A stretch of 42,986 nt of DNA. Origin: Scytalidium lignicola. Lineage: Eukaryota > Ascomycota > Leotiomycetes. The DNA lies in contig NCSJ02000346.1 in the NCBI GenBank assembly GCA_002812745.2, positions 1 to 42,986 on the forward strand, given 5' to 3'. The notes below the pieces were generated by a model. That model was given only the letters and a program-made list of their open reading frames with translations. It ran no database searches and had not been told where the DNA came from. Positions 1-11,749 of this stretch are shown piece after piece (position 1 is the stretch's first letter; every line of letters starts with the position of its first letter). The position numbers and the translations under genes were made by a program.

Positions 1-1118
1 ATAAATCACTTTATTGATACAATGCCTGAAAGGATTAATAAAGTGAGGCTCCGGAAGGGAGGTCCTTCAGGGTGGTAGTGGAGGTAGTAGTAGAGGTAGT
101 AGTAGTAGTAGTAGTAATAAAATAGCAATGTGAAAATGCCTTTTTGGGGTGGCAGAATTCGCTCGCTTGCATGGGGTGAGCCAGTCATTTCTTGCACCCC
201 CTTACGTACCAGNANAACNNAATACTAAAAGGTTACTCCCTGCAGGCCCCGCTCTGGACTCCAGCCAGGCCAATCGCAATTGCTACCTGGTGGCCAAAGT
301 ACCCCCTTTAGCATCTTCCCTAGCCAGGTACAAGGCACGGAGATCGGCCATTAAGCCCATTTGCGGGATTCCATTGGCTGGACGTCTCTTGCTAACGGGC
401 CTATGACGGAGCTTGATGGCCTGATATCTCAGGTGCCTCAGCCCTGGCGCTCACCAACGTGTGTCACAACTGTTTGAGGACGTCGCACTCCACCATCACC
501 TTTCCTGGGTCCCTCTCTTTTTCCAACTTCCGGGGTCTCGATTGCTGGAGATTGAGACTCGGTATATATTTCTCTCCATCTTTTCTTCCTTCCCAGCGCT
601 TCTTCTGCATAATATCTGATCTGTAACACAGCCTTTAGGAGAGTCCAGGACACTCTTTTCCTTTCAGAGAGATACCGGCTCCGATCCCTCCGCATTTTCC
701 ATGGATGTGTGAATTCCCTCACGCCTTCCTTTTCCATTCGTGTGCGCGCACCACGTAGATCGTGCTCATCTGTCCTTGGTCACTCAATTTCTGTCTCGGT
801 CGATCGTCATCCGTCATCGATCATTGATCATCAAACTCTTGATATCCTCCCGCACGCGCTCCTCGACTCCTCCGTCGTCTTCATCTTCTTCTTCATCTTC
901 TTCTTCATCCCCCTCTCGGGACTTCCTTACTTTCACCTTGGACTTTGGACATCGTCACCTTCGTTCCTCCAGCTACTTCCAACCTTGGCAATAACTAAAA
1001 CGCCACTACCAGCACCACTCATTCATGTCTTGATGCAATATCAACGACATCTTTCTCTCATCCAGTGCAGGCACACTCTTTCTTCCGTTCGTTTTGTGGC
1101 TGCGCCATACCATTTTAC
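1..1118. other. Left-edge intergenic region and gene leader
   Basis: No convincing coding exon is visible. A degenerate AGT/GGT trinucleotide repeat lies at about 75-118. Ns occur at 213, 215, 219 and 220. A pyrimidine-rich TTC/CTT tract at about 874-909 lies shortly before the first gene and resembles the CT-rich leaders common in filamentous fungi. The frame feeding the first gene is open from about 1065 but has no ATG before 1119, so the stretch just upstream is treated as untranslated leader. Confidence 0.5.
75..118. repeat. AGT trinucleotide microsatellite
   Basis: The stretch is made of AGT/GGT-type triplets, with a clean AGT run at its right end followed by AATAA. It encodes nothing recognisable; the reverse strand gives a tyrosine run by chance. 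Confidence 0.75.
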
Positions 1119-3079
1119 ATGTCACCTCCCCGTCTTGACCTCAAACCACCGTCCTTCGATTCCACAAACATGATTGTTACCTCTCACAATTCTCCGCGCC
1201 TCAGTCTGCGTCGACCTGGCACATACAATCCCACTGACCGAGGCCCATTATCATCCACTTCTTCCCGCTTCAACTTCAACCACCTCGTCTTCTCGCCACC
1301 ACCATCACCAAGTCTACCTGCCCTGATCCCAAGACATGGACGCCCGGCCCCAGCTCGCACGCAGCGCAGATTCTTCCGGGGATGCATTTGGCTCTTCGGC
1401 GTCCTGGTTATCCTCTACTTTGGATTCTCGCGAGTACGCCTCGAATATCCCGTCCACCAGGTCGGTTGGGGCAACCATGCCGATGATCAATTTGAAATGG
1501 TCGGAGACGCTGTGCTGCCCGATTTCCCAACTGCAGTGGTGGTCACCGACCTACGAGGACGAACTAAATGGACCGTTTCTATCCCACAAGATCACGTCTT
1601 CCCGTTGAAGCCGGCACAATATGCTGAGATAAGCAACCAGTGCATGAAGGTGGCCAATCATGTAGGCGATCTTCATGCTCATAAGACTGTCGTGCATGTA
1701 GCCCATTACGGTTATTACCACGTAGATTCAAACTTTATGGATGTGGATGAGGCAGAAGCACACGGTTTGCTGCCAGGGACTAACGGCGAAGCGATCAAGG
1801 ACCAGCAGCATAGACCATTGGTAGGAGAGATTGGTAAAGGTGCAGTCGAGAGTGACGTCTGTAAAAAGAGCATGACCTTCGTGTTAGAGACCCATGATGC
1901 AGGATTGGGAAACACTTTGATGATGTTGTGGACCGCATACGGCCTGGCCCAGAAGGAAGGCAGGGCCTTCTTCATCGATGACTCGAGATGGTACGGTCCC
2001 TGATCTTGCCTTCATTCTCTTCGTTTTCTTCTTCTTTTCATTTTCGTGTTCCCCCCCCCCCCCTCTTTACAAATCAAGTGATGCTAATCCAGAATTCCAG
2101 GGTCTACGGAAACTACACTTCCTACTTCCAACCACCGCCATTACCTGCCTGTCGTCCTCCTCCGCGTCACCAAATGCTGCCGTGTCCCCATCACGCACGC
2201 CACCTTGTTGTCTCCGCCGCCACGGTCTCATCAACCTTTGGCGGAATGTTCAACGAAGAATTTGAAGACCCTAGGAAGATGGAGGTGTTTCGACAGAAAC
2301 CCATCTTTGAATTAGCACATGTCGGATATGATGCTTTATTCAACCTCTCCGAGACAGATGCCTCCTACGTCAACGACCGCGTTACGGAATTAAAAGCAAA
2401 AGCAACTACTGGGAAGGACAGGGGGTTGATTGTGGGAGTCCACGTCCGCCACGGAGACCGACATCCCATCGATTTTCAGTATCGTGAGAGTTATATCCCA
2501 CTGAATCTGTACAGTGACAAAGCTCATGAGCTCATCGGTCAATCATCCAATGTTTCGACCCTTAAGAAACACAGCATTATGGTCGTGGCATCTGATGATC
2601 CAGATGTCTACGAGGCAGAGGAATTTAGTGCCAGTTACAGAGCGCAAGAACAGATTCGATTGGCATCAAAATCTGTTATTTCTTCCGAATCGACCGAACG
2701 TTCAGCCGAGGCAATCCATCCCTTTTCCGAAGAGACAGTCGGCTGGGAGGGAGGATTCTTCGCAGGCATGTTCTGGTCTCTCGGACGGCCATCTGCCCCA
2801 GGCACTGCCAACGCCGTGCAGGGTGAGATAGACCGGAACGCAGAGCCAACGGAGGAATCCCTGAGACTAAGGGAATTCGTCGGACGGGCCTATTTAATGG
2901 ACCTTGCAGTCCTAGGACAGGCGAGTGACAGCATAATCTGCACAGTCTCTAGCATGGGGTGTAGACTACTAGGAGTCATGATGGGCTGGGAAGAGGCCAT
3001 TGTGGAGGTCTCAAAGAACAACGGGAAAGGCTGGTGGAATGTCGACGGAAATTTCGAGTGGAGAGGTATCCGTTGGTGA
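1119..3079 (+). CDS. GT23-type (alpha-1,6-fucosyltransferase-like) type II membrane glycosyltransferase
   Basis: Exons 1119-1990 and 2101-3079 give 616 residues; the 110-bp intron contains a run of 13 C. ATG 1119 is the first in-frame ATG. A proline/serine-rich basic cytosolic tail of about 85 residues precedes one hydrophobic segment (about 88-106), the topology of a Golgi type II enzyme. The lumenal part carries landmarks shared with FUT8/NodZ: a glycine-rich stretch (ETHDAGLGNTLMMLW, about 255-270) leading to DDSRWVYGNYTSYF across the splice junction, the basic donor-binding motif HVRHGDRHP starting at H405, and a C-terminal DSIICTVSSMGCR block near 567. By family knowledge such enzymes transfer fucose from GDP-fucose. 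Core fucosylation is not general in ascomycetes, so the substrate is unknown and the call is to fold family only. Splicing joins the two halves in frame. Confidence 0.82.
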
Positions 3080-4625
3080 TGATCCTTAATAGGAAGTAAT
3101 TTGGGAGAGAAACTGATTTTTGATTCCTTGTCCATTTTTAAAAAAAGCTCCTTTACCTCCTGCATATTTCATGAGGACGGGGGTAAACAGGCGCACATAC
3201 AGTTGAACTTCCAATTCGTTGTATTTCTTTTTCTTCTCTCGAGATCGAGAGCCGCGGAGGTATCATCACTGTCAGCATCACCTTGCATCGTATCAGGCGG
3301 TTTTTTTTTTGTTTTTGCTTTTCCGTGTTTGCAGAGCGGGTTGATTCCTCTCTTGGTTGCTTCCTCACTCACTGTTTCATACTTGCTCATACACGTGTAT
3401 ATATATTTACGCTTCCGCATGCATGCAGACTTGCGTGTCGGGAGTGTGGAAGCAGGAAGCGGCTCTACAGCTTCGATGTATATACCCTGAGGGGAAGAGG
3501 GAAAAGGTCGTTATTGGATGGGTAAGAAACGAAACGAAAAATGGAAATAAATGGAACAGTATAATTTAATTTGCGTGCGTACATGTGTCTATCTCCTCTG
3601 TGTCTCCTGTGTGGGTTTAGAACGGTCTAGCTAGGCTTTGAAAAGGGAGACTGCTCAGTGTTTTGAAGGACTTTTGACTGTCTCCATCAGATACCTTCTT
3701 GCAAGTGCAATAAAGTGCAGCAATACACTGATGAATAATTATTAGATTGCATGGCTGAAAAAGCCCTCACTCCTATTCTTCAAAGTAATTATTTGAGGAA
3801 ATACAAGTCATTCTAAATCTGGCATCTCGGGTTGCACAGGGTTGCACATGACCTACTTATCTAATCTCTGACGTCACATGATACACCTCTCTGCTTCAAT
3901 CGGGAGCTCTGGATAGTTAGGAAGAATCTATACCTATTACTCAGCCACCTGGTAGTTGGATTCCATTCATCTTCAGCAGCTTTCCGTATTTGTATGTCGA
4001 TTGCTTCTCACTCCTCAGTCTAGAAAGACACAGACCAACACATATCACAAGGGTCATTGGCAAAAGGTGACATACGTTACCTCACGCCTCGGGAATCTAC
4101 GCATCTTATCGATCGAACCTCTTCCACAGTAGGTTGGATCTGGTTCGCTGGCCGAAAACAAGTCCCTTTAGGTACCTTTAGGTCCCTGGTGATCAACAAA
4201 CACCCCTCCCCAACAAAAAAAAGGATACCGGTACACACATTGGTCTTCCAATTGACATCCTCCTTCTCTTCTCGTGCGCTCCGTTGCGCTTCCTGACTCG
4301 TCTGACGGTCACCGATTCTTTTACACCTCCTTGATTCAAAGTCTGCACCAGCAGCTATTCATTGCTCCCACGTGCCGCCACCGCACGCTCTCGAGGCACA
4401 GGCATCGGTCGCGGATCTAGTTTTGGGTCGTAGTTGGTCCATCTACCAGTACCGGCTACCACCACCAGCCCTCACACACACGCCTCAACCACCCCGCCAC
4501 ATAACTTTATCGTTTTTCTCTTCCCGATTGATTGAGCAGACGCCCCAAATCAGGTGAAACCACGGAAACCTTGAACCTGCCGCAGACCTGGCTTTTGTTT
4601 GCGGCGACGTGATATAAGCATTCGA
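3080..4625. other. Intergenic region, no gene seen
   Basis: This is the 3' flank of the glycosyltransferase and the leader of the PAQR gene. A T run lies near 3301-3310. Short open frames here start only at non-ATG codons and show no coding bias. A small direct repeat of TTTAGGT followed by A/C and CC lies at about 4168-4187. The 400 bases before 4626 are CT- and CA-rich, as expected for a fungal leader. Confidence 0.5.
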
Positions 4626-6306
4626 ATGTCCTGCTCACCCTCCCCCTCGTTGGCGCTCGCGTCGTCATCCTACGAGGAAGAGGCGGAATCTACAGGGTCT
4701 CAAGCTCGTGGCAGTCATCGTACCGTCTACAAGCGCCGGCATTCCTCTTTCCATCCTCGACGACGGAAAAGTATCGATGTTGCCATGGAGTTTGAAGAGA
4801 GCTTGCTGCTAAAGGTGTGCAACTTTCTATTTTCTTTTCCCTTTTCTCGTCTTTCTCTTTCTCTCCCTACGTTTAATTTGTCTTGCTCCTTTTCTTTTCT
4901 TTTTTAGTTTTGCTTTTGTTTCTTATGAGTTATGGGTTTCCGGAAAGAAGAACCTAGTGGCTGACATGCTGCTTTTGCTTCATAACAGCTCGATATCTTT
5001 CTCTCCGAGTTAGAGCGCCGACTCGATATCCTTGAAGCCTACGGGAGCTTTGACGACGGTATATCCCGCGCATACGCTACATTGCGGGCAGTGCGAGCCC
5101 GATGCTCGCAAGTTTCAGGAGAGGTTCTAGGTGCGGGGAGACGGCGTGCACGAGTTATGGTAGAGACGGTGGAATCAGCGTACCAGGATGCCTTGGTGGC
5201 CAAGGAGACTTTGGCTGACAAAGTTACTGAAGGAATGTGCCTCCTAGAGTCTATGCTGACGGATTTCGAGAACCGCGCATACAAGATGCGGGAGCAAGGC
5301 TTTGCCCATGCCGCCGAGACCCTGATGGGTGAGGGGCGTAGGGTTGTGGATGAGGGATTTGGGCGAGCACGAGAGGTCATTGATGAGGGGATTGAGAGGG
5401 CGATCAAGGCTTCGGAAGGTCTCGAGGAGCATATTGAGAAGGCGATTGCTCATGCACGAGAGCGTGGTTTACTTCGTTACGAAGATCTCCCCGTCCCCTG
5501 GCAAGGCAACCCGCACATCCTTCGTGGATACCGGTTCTGCGAGTCGACGGTCGACTGTGTACGGTCCGTATTCGGTATCTCGAATGAGCTCGTCAATATT
5601 TGGTCCCATGCCATTGGTCTCTTCATTGTCCTCTCTATTGCCTTCTACTTCTACCCTACCAGCGTCAACTTCACTCTCAGCAGCAAATCCGATGTTTTCA
5701 TAGCAGCTGTCTTCTTCTTTGCAGCATGCNAAATGCCTGGTCTGCAGCACCATGTGGCATACTATGAATAGTGTAGCTAACAAAACACTCCTGGACCGAT
5801 TCGCCTGCGTCGATTACACCGGAATCTCCCTCCTAATCGCGGCATCCATCATGACGACCGAGTATACAGCATTCTACTGCGAGCCAGTCAGTAGATGGAT
5901 ATACATCCTCTCCACACTTGCCCTCGGAATAGGCGGTGTCATCCTCCCCTGGCACCCAACATTCAACCGCAGCGACATGGCTTGGGCTCGAGTAGCATTT
6001 TACGTGACACTCGGCGCCACGGGCTTCATGCCTATCGCCCAACTGAATCTCACTCGCGGTCCTGCCTGGGCGTGGGAATTCTATGCGCCGATTTTCAAGA
6101 GTATCGCTGTGTATCTTGTCGGTGCGGTGGTGTACGCGAGCAAGATTCCTGAGCGCTGGTGTCCGGGTGCGTTTGACTACTGCGGTACAAGCCATAATTT
6201 GTGGCATTTTGCTGTGCTAGGGGGGATCTTGTTTCATTATTCTGCCATGGAGGAGTTTTTTGCTAGGGCTTTTGATAGGGCGAAGACCGAGTGTGCTGTG
6301 CTGTGA
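4626..6306 (+). CDS. PAQR-family (Izh3-like, hemolysin III) seven-TM protein, frame broken by an N at 5730
   Basis: Exons 4626-4814 and 4989-6306; the intron runs 4815-4988 with donor GTGTGC and acceptor ACAG. Skipping the single N at 5730 gives 501 residues. A Ser/Arg-rich N-terminus is followed by a long charged helical region (about 64-220), then the conserved PAQR entry DLPVPWQGNPHILRGYR (about 229-245). Seven hydrophobic segments begin near residue 263. Zinc-site residues typical of the family are visible: S and H in CSTMWHT at TM2, the Asp of CVDYTGI before TM3, and HNLWH before TM7. The long N-terminal extension matches the yeast Izh3 type rather than short adiponectin-receptor homologues. 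Family roles are zinc/lipid homeostasis and ceramidase-like hydrolysis. The frame changes exactly at the N, while both flanking frames keep the family signature, so I regard the break as a sequencing artefact and not a pseudogene. Confidence 0.88.
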
Positions 6307-6754
6307 AGAGACTTGATGAGTCGGAGCAGCAGTTATGAGACGAGGGATCATCTTTTATCTTTCTCATACATATATTTAGCATCCGAGAAGGCTCTTTGAG
6401 GAGTTCTCTGCATTTTGATAGTTCTGGTTTTGGGCATGTAGGATGGCGTTTTATAGGCATGATGGCTGGTGTTTGATTTTTTATACTTTTCTTTTTTAAG
6501 GACATAGCGGTGGTTGCATTGGGCTTGGTTAGAACATGAAAGCATAAATTGACCCAAGATTGGGATAGAGCTAGATAAAGTCTATGTAGAAGGCGGATCT
6601 TTTAGCATGGAAAGATTCCTTGTTGAGTCACTGTTGTGATCATCAGGATAGATGGAATCTGATGGGAGTCATGAAGAATGAAAGTCTATATTATCTCAGT
6701 TTTGCGATGCAGTCTAATATGTCTTGTCTTGAATATCAAAGTACGAAAGCTGTA

Positions 6755-6776
6755 ACTTGTATACATATATACAAGT
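6755..6776. repeat. Inverted repeat, 9-bp arms
   Basis: Arms ACTTGTATA and TATACAAGT flank a 4-base spacer (CATA). The core TTGTA/TACAA recurs in a second palindrome about 55 bases downstream. It could bind a dimeric regulator or form a small hairpin; the sequence alone cannot decide. Confidence 0.6.
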
Positions 6777-6830
6777 CGCAATTCTACGTCGGATAATGCT
6801 ATTTTAGCTCGATCTCCCTTGGTATACATA

Positions 6831-6848
6831 TACTTGTATTTACAAGTA
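6831..6848. repeat. Inverted repeat, 8-bp arms
   Basis: Arms TACTTGTA and TACAAGTA are separated by TT. Seven of the eight arm bases match the arms of the palindrome at 6755-6776, so the two look like copies of one element. Confidence 0.6.
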
Positions 6849-7107
6849 CAAGCATAAGGATGCAGTACATCTAATGCAAGTACTTATTATTCCCACAATG
6901 AACCTCTTTCTCTCCTTATTAAAATCCACCAAAACCAAGCCCTCATTCTGAGTAACACATAGTCCTATACTTTCTTAAATAATGGAGACGAGATTTTATA
7001 ACGAAGGTTCATTCTCTAAATGATATATTATTCTAGCCTGCCATTATTAGATCTCACATTCAGTGTGCGAAATAATCTAGGTTAAAGTGATTTGAGATTT
7101 GAGAGTC

Positions 7108-7163
7108 AACTCAACTCAAACTCAAGATTATTAAAAAAAAAACAACTTGAGTTATTGAGTTGT
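7108..7163. repeat. Imperfect hairpin around an A run
   Basis: A left arm rich in CAACTCAA/ACTCAAG and a right arm reading CTTGAGT then TTGAGTTG are complementary with one bulge, separated by ATTATT and a run of A. No target-site duplication or gene is attached that would make it a clear mobile element. Confidence 0.45.
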
Positions 7164-8427
7164 TTTTACACACACTTCTCACACTCCTTTTGTCTAATAA
7201 TGATGAGGAATAAGAGTTACTAGTGACCATACATAGAGAGGGAGAGGGGGAGAGAGAGATCTAATAGAACCCACACATATTACAAAGAAGGTACAATTTC
7301 AAAGCATATCAAGTACTTCTTACAACAGCGAAATCAATCGTATATAGAAAGTTGCTAGCTGTACTGAGGATATATGTATGGTATGACGTCGGATGAGTGG
7401 AACGGTTTTACTCGGACCTAAGAGTATAACTTTTAGGTTTACCGGTTTACCGCAAACTTCCATACCCTCAACACGGAAAATTGTTTCCTATACGGGAAAC
7501 TAATGTCCATTATGCTAATCAATAATCTTAGAATATACACATCATTCTTTCTCGCTTATCCTTTAAATAATCGAGCGTGCTAGGTAGCTAGTTAACTAGT
7601 TAGTTTACGTGGGATTAGACAAGAGCTTATAGTAGAAAGGAAAGCTCTCCACCGCCATGTACTGCATTATTTCACGCCGGAAAGCTCCAATAACTGAAAT
7701 AAAATTGCTTGCGCCAGTCAATTTTCTCACATCTTCCGTAAATGGATACCCAAGTCAAAGGCTGTTGGTTCCATATCTCCGCATGGGTAATTCGCGAAAG
7801 TAGAACCTCTAGGAGCGGTGGTGGACATGCAACAACAAAAAAGCAGTACTTTACTAAAGCTGCGTATAATTGCCAATCCTTATTCCTAGTTCTGGGGTCG
7901 CAATATCGATCGAACGGGAATAATGTATTGCTCGTTAGTACTCGTATCGCCGCTCAAAAGGTAGAACTTCGGGGATTTTGGTGAAAGATTATTCGCCGTG
8001 ATTCTTAGCTAGTTGCTAGTAACACTACTGTAAGTCACTTCCGTACAAGGAGCGATATCTCATGACGTCGAAGCTGCTCTCCGCACCTCGGTTTCTAGAC
8101 CCCGACTCCATCCACGAACCCCGCATTGCAGGGGAATAACCCCACTGTCAAAGTGATTAATGTGCGCCATTGTATGGTTTGGGAATGTCAGAAGTCCAGT
8201 TCATTCTGCGGAGAGGCATTCGACCGCGGCAAAATATGTACGTAACGTACGAGTAGTAATCGTTGTAGTATATAACAAGTCACCAGGGTCGAGTCAAGAG
8301 AATAACAAAATATAAAAGGTAACCCACTCCGAAACTCTCCTTTTTGTATGAACGTAAACTAGTATTGAAACTTGTGTCAACTCCTTCCTACAACCCAATA
8401 GGCAGAAGCAAACCCATACCGTTTGAA

Positions 8428-10031
8428 ATGGCAACTACGGAGTCTCCGGTAGCCTATGATATCCCAAAAACCTATAAGGCTATCGTATATGATAATCCTG
8501 GCACTATCTCCACCAAGGTCGAGGAGCTGAAGACTCCTGAGCCAGGTCCTGGAGAGGTGTTGGTTCGTTTGTGAGTCCATTGTACTCTTATCTCTCACGT
8601 TGCTGTCCGATCTAGTTACTAAAGCCTCTGATAGGACACATTCCGGAGTTTGCCATTCAGATATGGGAGTCATGCAATGTAACTGGAAAGCATGTAAGAG
8701 TCTGCCTCATTTCATCGTCGAATAATTAGTTGATCATAGGCGCCAGTACCATATCCTACACAGAAAGGCCAGGTTGGAGGCCATGAAGGAGTAGGAATTG
8801 TCCAGAAGATAGGCCCTGGAACAGACCAAAATCGAGTGAAGCTCGGCGACCGTGTTGGCATCAAGGTGAGTATGTTCATATCGAGATTAGGTGGACGAAG
8901 CTGAATGTTCTGGAGTGGATCGCATATATCTGTGGTGCCTGTCCTCCTTGCATGGCGGGGAGAGATTGCATGTGCTTTGTAAGTTGCAATTTATCTGAAT
9001 GATGACTCTGAACTAATATACGACATCATATGTAGCATCAAAAAGTATCAGGTTACTATTGTAAGTCATGCACGCACTGCGCCTGCCGAAAACTGTCCTG
9101 CTAAGAATAACTGCCGACAGATCCTGGAACATTCCAGCAATATGCCCTTGCGCCAGCAAACTATGTGACCCCTATTCCTGACGGCCTGAGTTCTCAAGAT
9201 GCTGCCCCATTGCTTTGTGCTGGTATTACAACGTGAGTGCCCACAGCCCCAAAGTGGTCTCTCAAGGGGTCGCGCGGCCGCTCAGAGGGCCGCATCAAAC
9301 TAGACGAGGCTGAACTTTTTTTGCACCTTCAGGTATTCTGCCTTGCGAAAATGCGGAGCTCAAAGCGGCCAATGGGTAGTAATTGGTAAGTACTCCTGTG
9401 TCATGCTGAAATGAAAATTTTGCTAACAAAATCCCAATAGCTGGGGCCGGTGGTGGACTGGTACGTCAGAGCCGTGGACCTGGGCAACGAAGGATCCCCC
9501 TGCTAACCCGAGAATCAGGGCCATCTTGCTTGCCAAATTGGATCCAGAGGTATGGCATATAGAATTCTCGGAATTGATCATGGCAGCAAAGAACAGCTCG
9601 TGAAGGACTGTGGTGCGGAAGCTTTCCTTGACGTCACCAAATATGGAGATGAGGAAATAGAAAAAGAAGTAAAGAGAATCACGGGTGGCCTCGGAGCATC
9701 CGCAGTCATAGTTTGCACAGGATCAAACAAAGCCTACGCCCAGGCTGTCAACTTCCTTAGATTTGGAGGGACTCTTGTCTGCGTTGGGGTACCCGAGGGA
9801 GTCTTGGTGGCGATTGCTACAGCATTCCCTGGAAAGATCATAGGGCAAGAGCTTGTGATCAAGGGATCCGCAACAGGCAACAACCGTGAAGCCATGGAGA
9901 TTCTGGAAATGGCAGCTCGTGGCATTGTCAAGACTCATTCCCGTCTCGAGAAAATGGACAAGCTAACGGAGGTCTTTCAGGAGATGGAGGAAGGAAAAAT
10001 GCAAGGAAGAGTTGTAATTGACCTAGAATAG
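8428..10031 (+). CDS. Zinc-dependent alcohol dehydrogenase (medium-chain, ADH1-like)
   Basis: Nine exons: 8428-8570, 8635-8693, 8747-8865, 8916-8978, 9036-9060, 9121-9232, 9333-9385, 9441-9460 and 9519-10031, giving 368 residues, normal for the family. Every junction keeps the frame and restores family motifs. Catalytic zinc ligands are C54 in GVCHSD, H80 in GGHEGVG and probably C169 in PLLCAGIT; structural zinc ligands are C113, C116, C119 and C127. The NAD-binding turn GAGGGLG (193-199) is split over two exons. The enzyme should reversibly oxidise primary alcohols to aldehydes with NAD(H), in the cytosol since no targeting peptide is apparent. ATG 8428 gives the usual short N-terminus before the conserved KAIVYDNPG strand. 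The intron density is high for this family in yeasts, and exons of 25 and 20 nt are unusually short. Substrate range cannot be read. Confidence 0.93.
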
Positions 10032-11749
10032 ACAATGAAACAGGCAGAAATTAAATGATGAAACAGGCTCCATAACTCTTGCAACGTCGTACTGCAGGAG
10101 AGGCTCCTTACTTCGGATGACTCCGCATCAGTTAACAGTGTGAGGATATTCCCCCTATTTCAATGCCTGAAATTTAAGGCACAGAAGTGACGAGAAAGAA
10201 AAACTTCAACTTAGACTGCGCAGAAACCAACTGCAGAGCAAAAAACAAGCTACTCAGAGCCACATTGTGTTCCCTAGCCCATTGGGGCTAATGCTCCTTT
10301 ATTGAAAAGGAAAGAGCAATAACAAGGCAAGGAAACTCGACCGGTCGAGCCCGAGAGAATGAGCCAATGCGCCGTTACTTCCGGTGTTGGTCTCGATATT
10401 AGGGAATATTATCTCCTCTTGGTGACTTCATTGTTGCTCCGAATCACCAACATTCCATGATACTGTACAACTCCTCACACGGGCTTGTGAAAAGCAGGAT
10501 AATAACCGTGCCGATATCGTGCTATGAAGCTCTCGATATTCGAAGATTGCCGAACAAGTTGCGGCGCAGCAGCATTGGGCGATATTGGGTGACGACAATC
10601 CCTGCTTCTGGAACCGTCTCTATCACTTGACTGGCGATTCATGCGGAGGCTTTTGCAACATGCGAATCAGGATAAGGCGATGTTGGGGATGACTTCAAGG
10701 AAGTTTGCATGTTGAGATGTGATAGTGTGGTGACCCAACCAGACCGATCCTGCACCCAGCTAATCCAGTTCTTCCTTCTGGCCTTGGAGCGGTCATTCAT
10801 CCTTCTGTACTTGGTTTCTTGAGCCTTGGGCAACCCCGCCTAGTAACCAACATGCCAAGTAGGGCGGGCGGGAGAGTAGTGAAGTCGTGAGAGATACTCG
10901 TTGGTCATTGAATATTGTAGGAGAGGACTGAGTGTGTATCATCATGATCAGGACAAGGGGCGATGCGTCAGCTAGGAACAAAGACCGTTGCATGGAAGGT
11001 GTATAGAATCATAGAAGCCTGGAGATACCTCCATAGAACCAGTAAAACTTCATAGACCCAGGAAAGCGATAGTTCAGCTCGTCGCACTTGCCCTAAAGCT
11101 GTGGTACCGAAGAATGAGAGTGAAATAGTGGTGGTGGATTTGGTTGCATTAATTAGTGACAGTATTGATCCTGGTGTTGGTTGTTCGTGCCTCAATGGCT
11201 GCGAGCCTCGACTATCGCTTCTGTTGGTCGCCTCCTACGGCAGTCCCGTTGGCGTGAAAGTTACACCTTCGGACGGCCCCCGTCTTCAATCTTTCTCTCC
11301 ATCAGCTAATCGGCAGCCACGGGCTGCAATGAGTCCCTTGACTACGCCCCAAGATCCAACGAAGGCATATCCTCCTAATCCCTCTTCCCTCGCCGCGGCC
11401 ATACATACAAATCCGTCAGCCTGTTCAAGCCTAGTGGCTTTCGTGGCTCTGATTTCCAACTACTTCCTCATATCACACAACCTTTAATTCTGTACTATGA
11501 CCGGTTTGCCCTGCAAACCAGCGTGGCCGCGACCTTCTATGAGGCCCTCTAAGCATTTAGGCGCCGACGCGCTGTTGGAATGCAAAGGGCTGAGTTTTGT
11601 TACTTGAATGAACTAACAATTTTGACTCTTCATGTCCATAGGCAGAAGGAAAAGGGGCGCAACATTCTTCTTGCATTGTGTATATATAACGGAACCACAG
11701 TCTTCGAGATGGTTTCCACATCATCAGCCAAATCCAGCTACAGACTCTC
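10032..11749. other. Intergenic region, no convincing gene
   Basis: About 1.7 kb. Frames of 60-130 codons exist on both strands (for example plus 11101-11487, opening with GTG), but none begins at a well-placed ATG with coding bias or a known motif. The last 100 bases hold a TATA-like element before the SWIM-domain gene. Confidence 0.45.
11681..11688 (+). promoter_or_regulatory. TATA-like element before the SWIM-domain gene
   Basis: TATATATA lies 62 bases before the ATG at 11750 and 110 before the alternative ATG at 11798. An out-of-frame ATG at 11709 lies between, so the real transcription start matters for start choice. The call rests on sequence resemblance only. Confidence 0.3.

Larger units (their letters stand above)
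6307..8427. other. AT-rich intergenic region with several palindromes, no gene seen
   Basis: About 2.1 kb of mostly AT-rich DNA separates the PAQR and alcohol dehydrogenase genes. It holds two related CTTGTA/TACAAG palindromes (6755-6776 and 6831-6848), a CAACTCAA/TTGAGTTG hairpin around an A run (about 7108-7163), and a CTAGTTAACTAG palindrome near 7588-7599. An 80-codon ATG ORF at 7742-7984 has no recognisable motif or coding bias. Confidence 0.5.

Noticed and set aside
7742..7984. 80-codon ATG frame between the PAQR and ADH genes
   Set aside because: No motif, mixed codon use and no nearby promoter-like features; expected by chance in 2 kb.
8694..8739. Shorter version of ADH intron 2 ending at the TAG at 8739
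   Set aside because: It gives the wrong frame; using the CAG at 8746 restores LPYPTQKGQVGGHEG.
11101..11487. 128-codon plus-strand frame
   Set aside because: Opens with GTG, random-looking composition, and neither splice sites nor homology suggest a gene.
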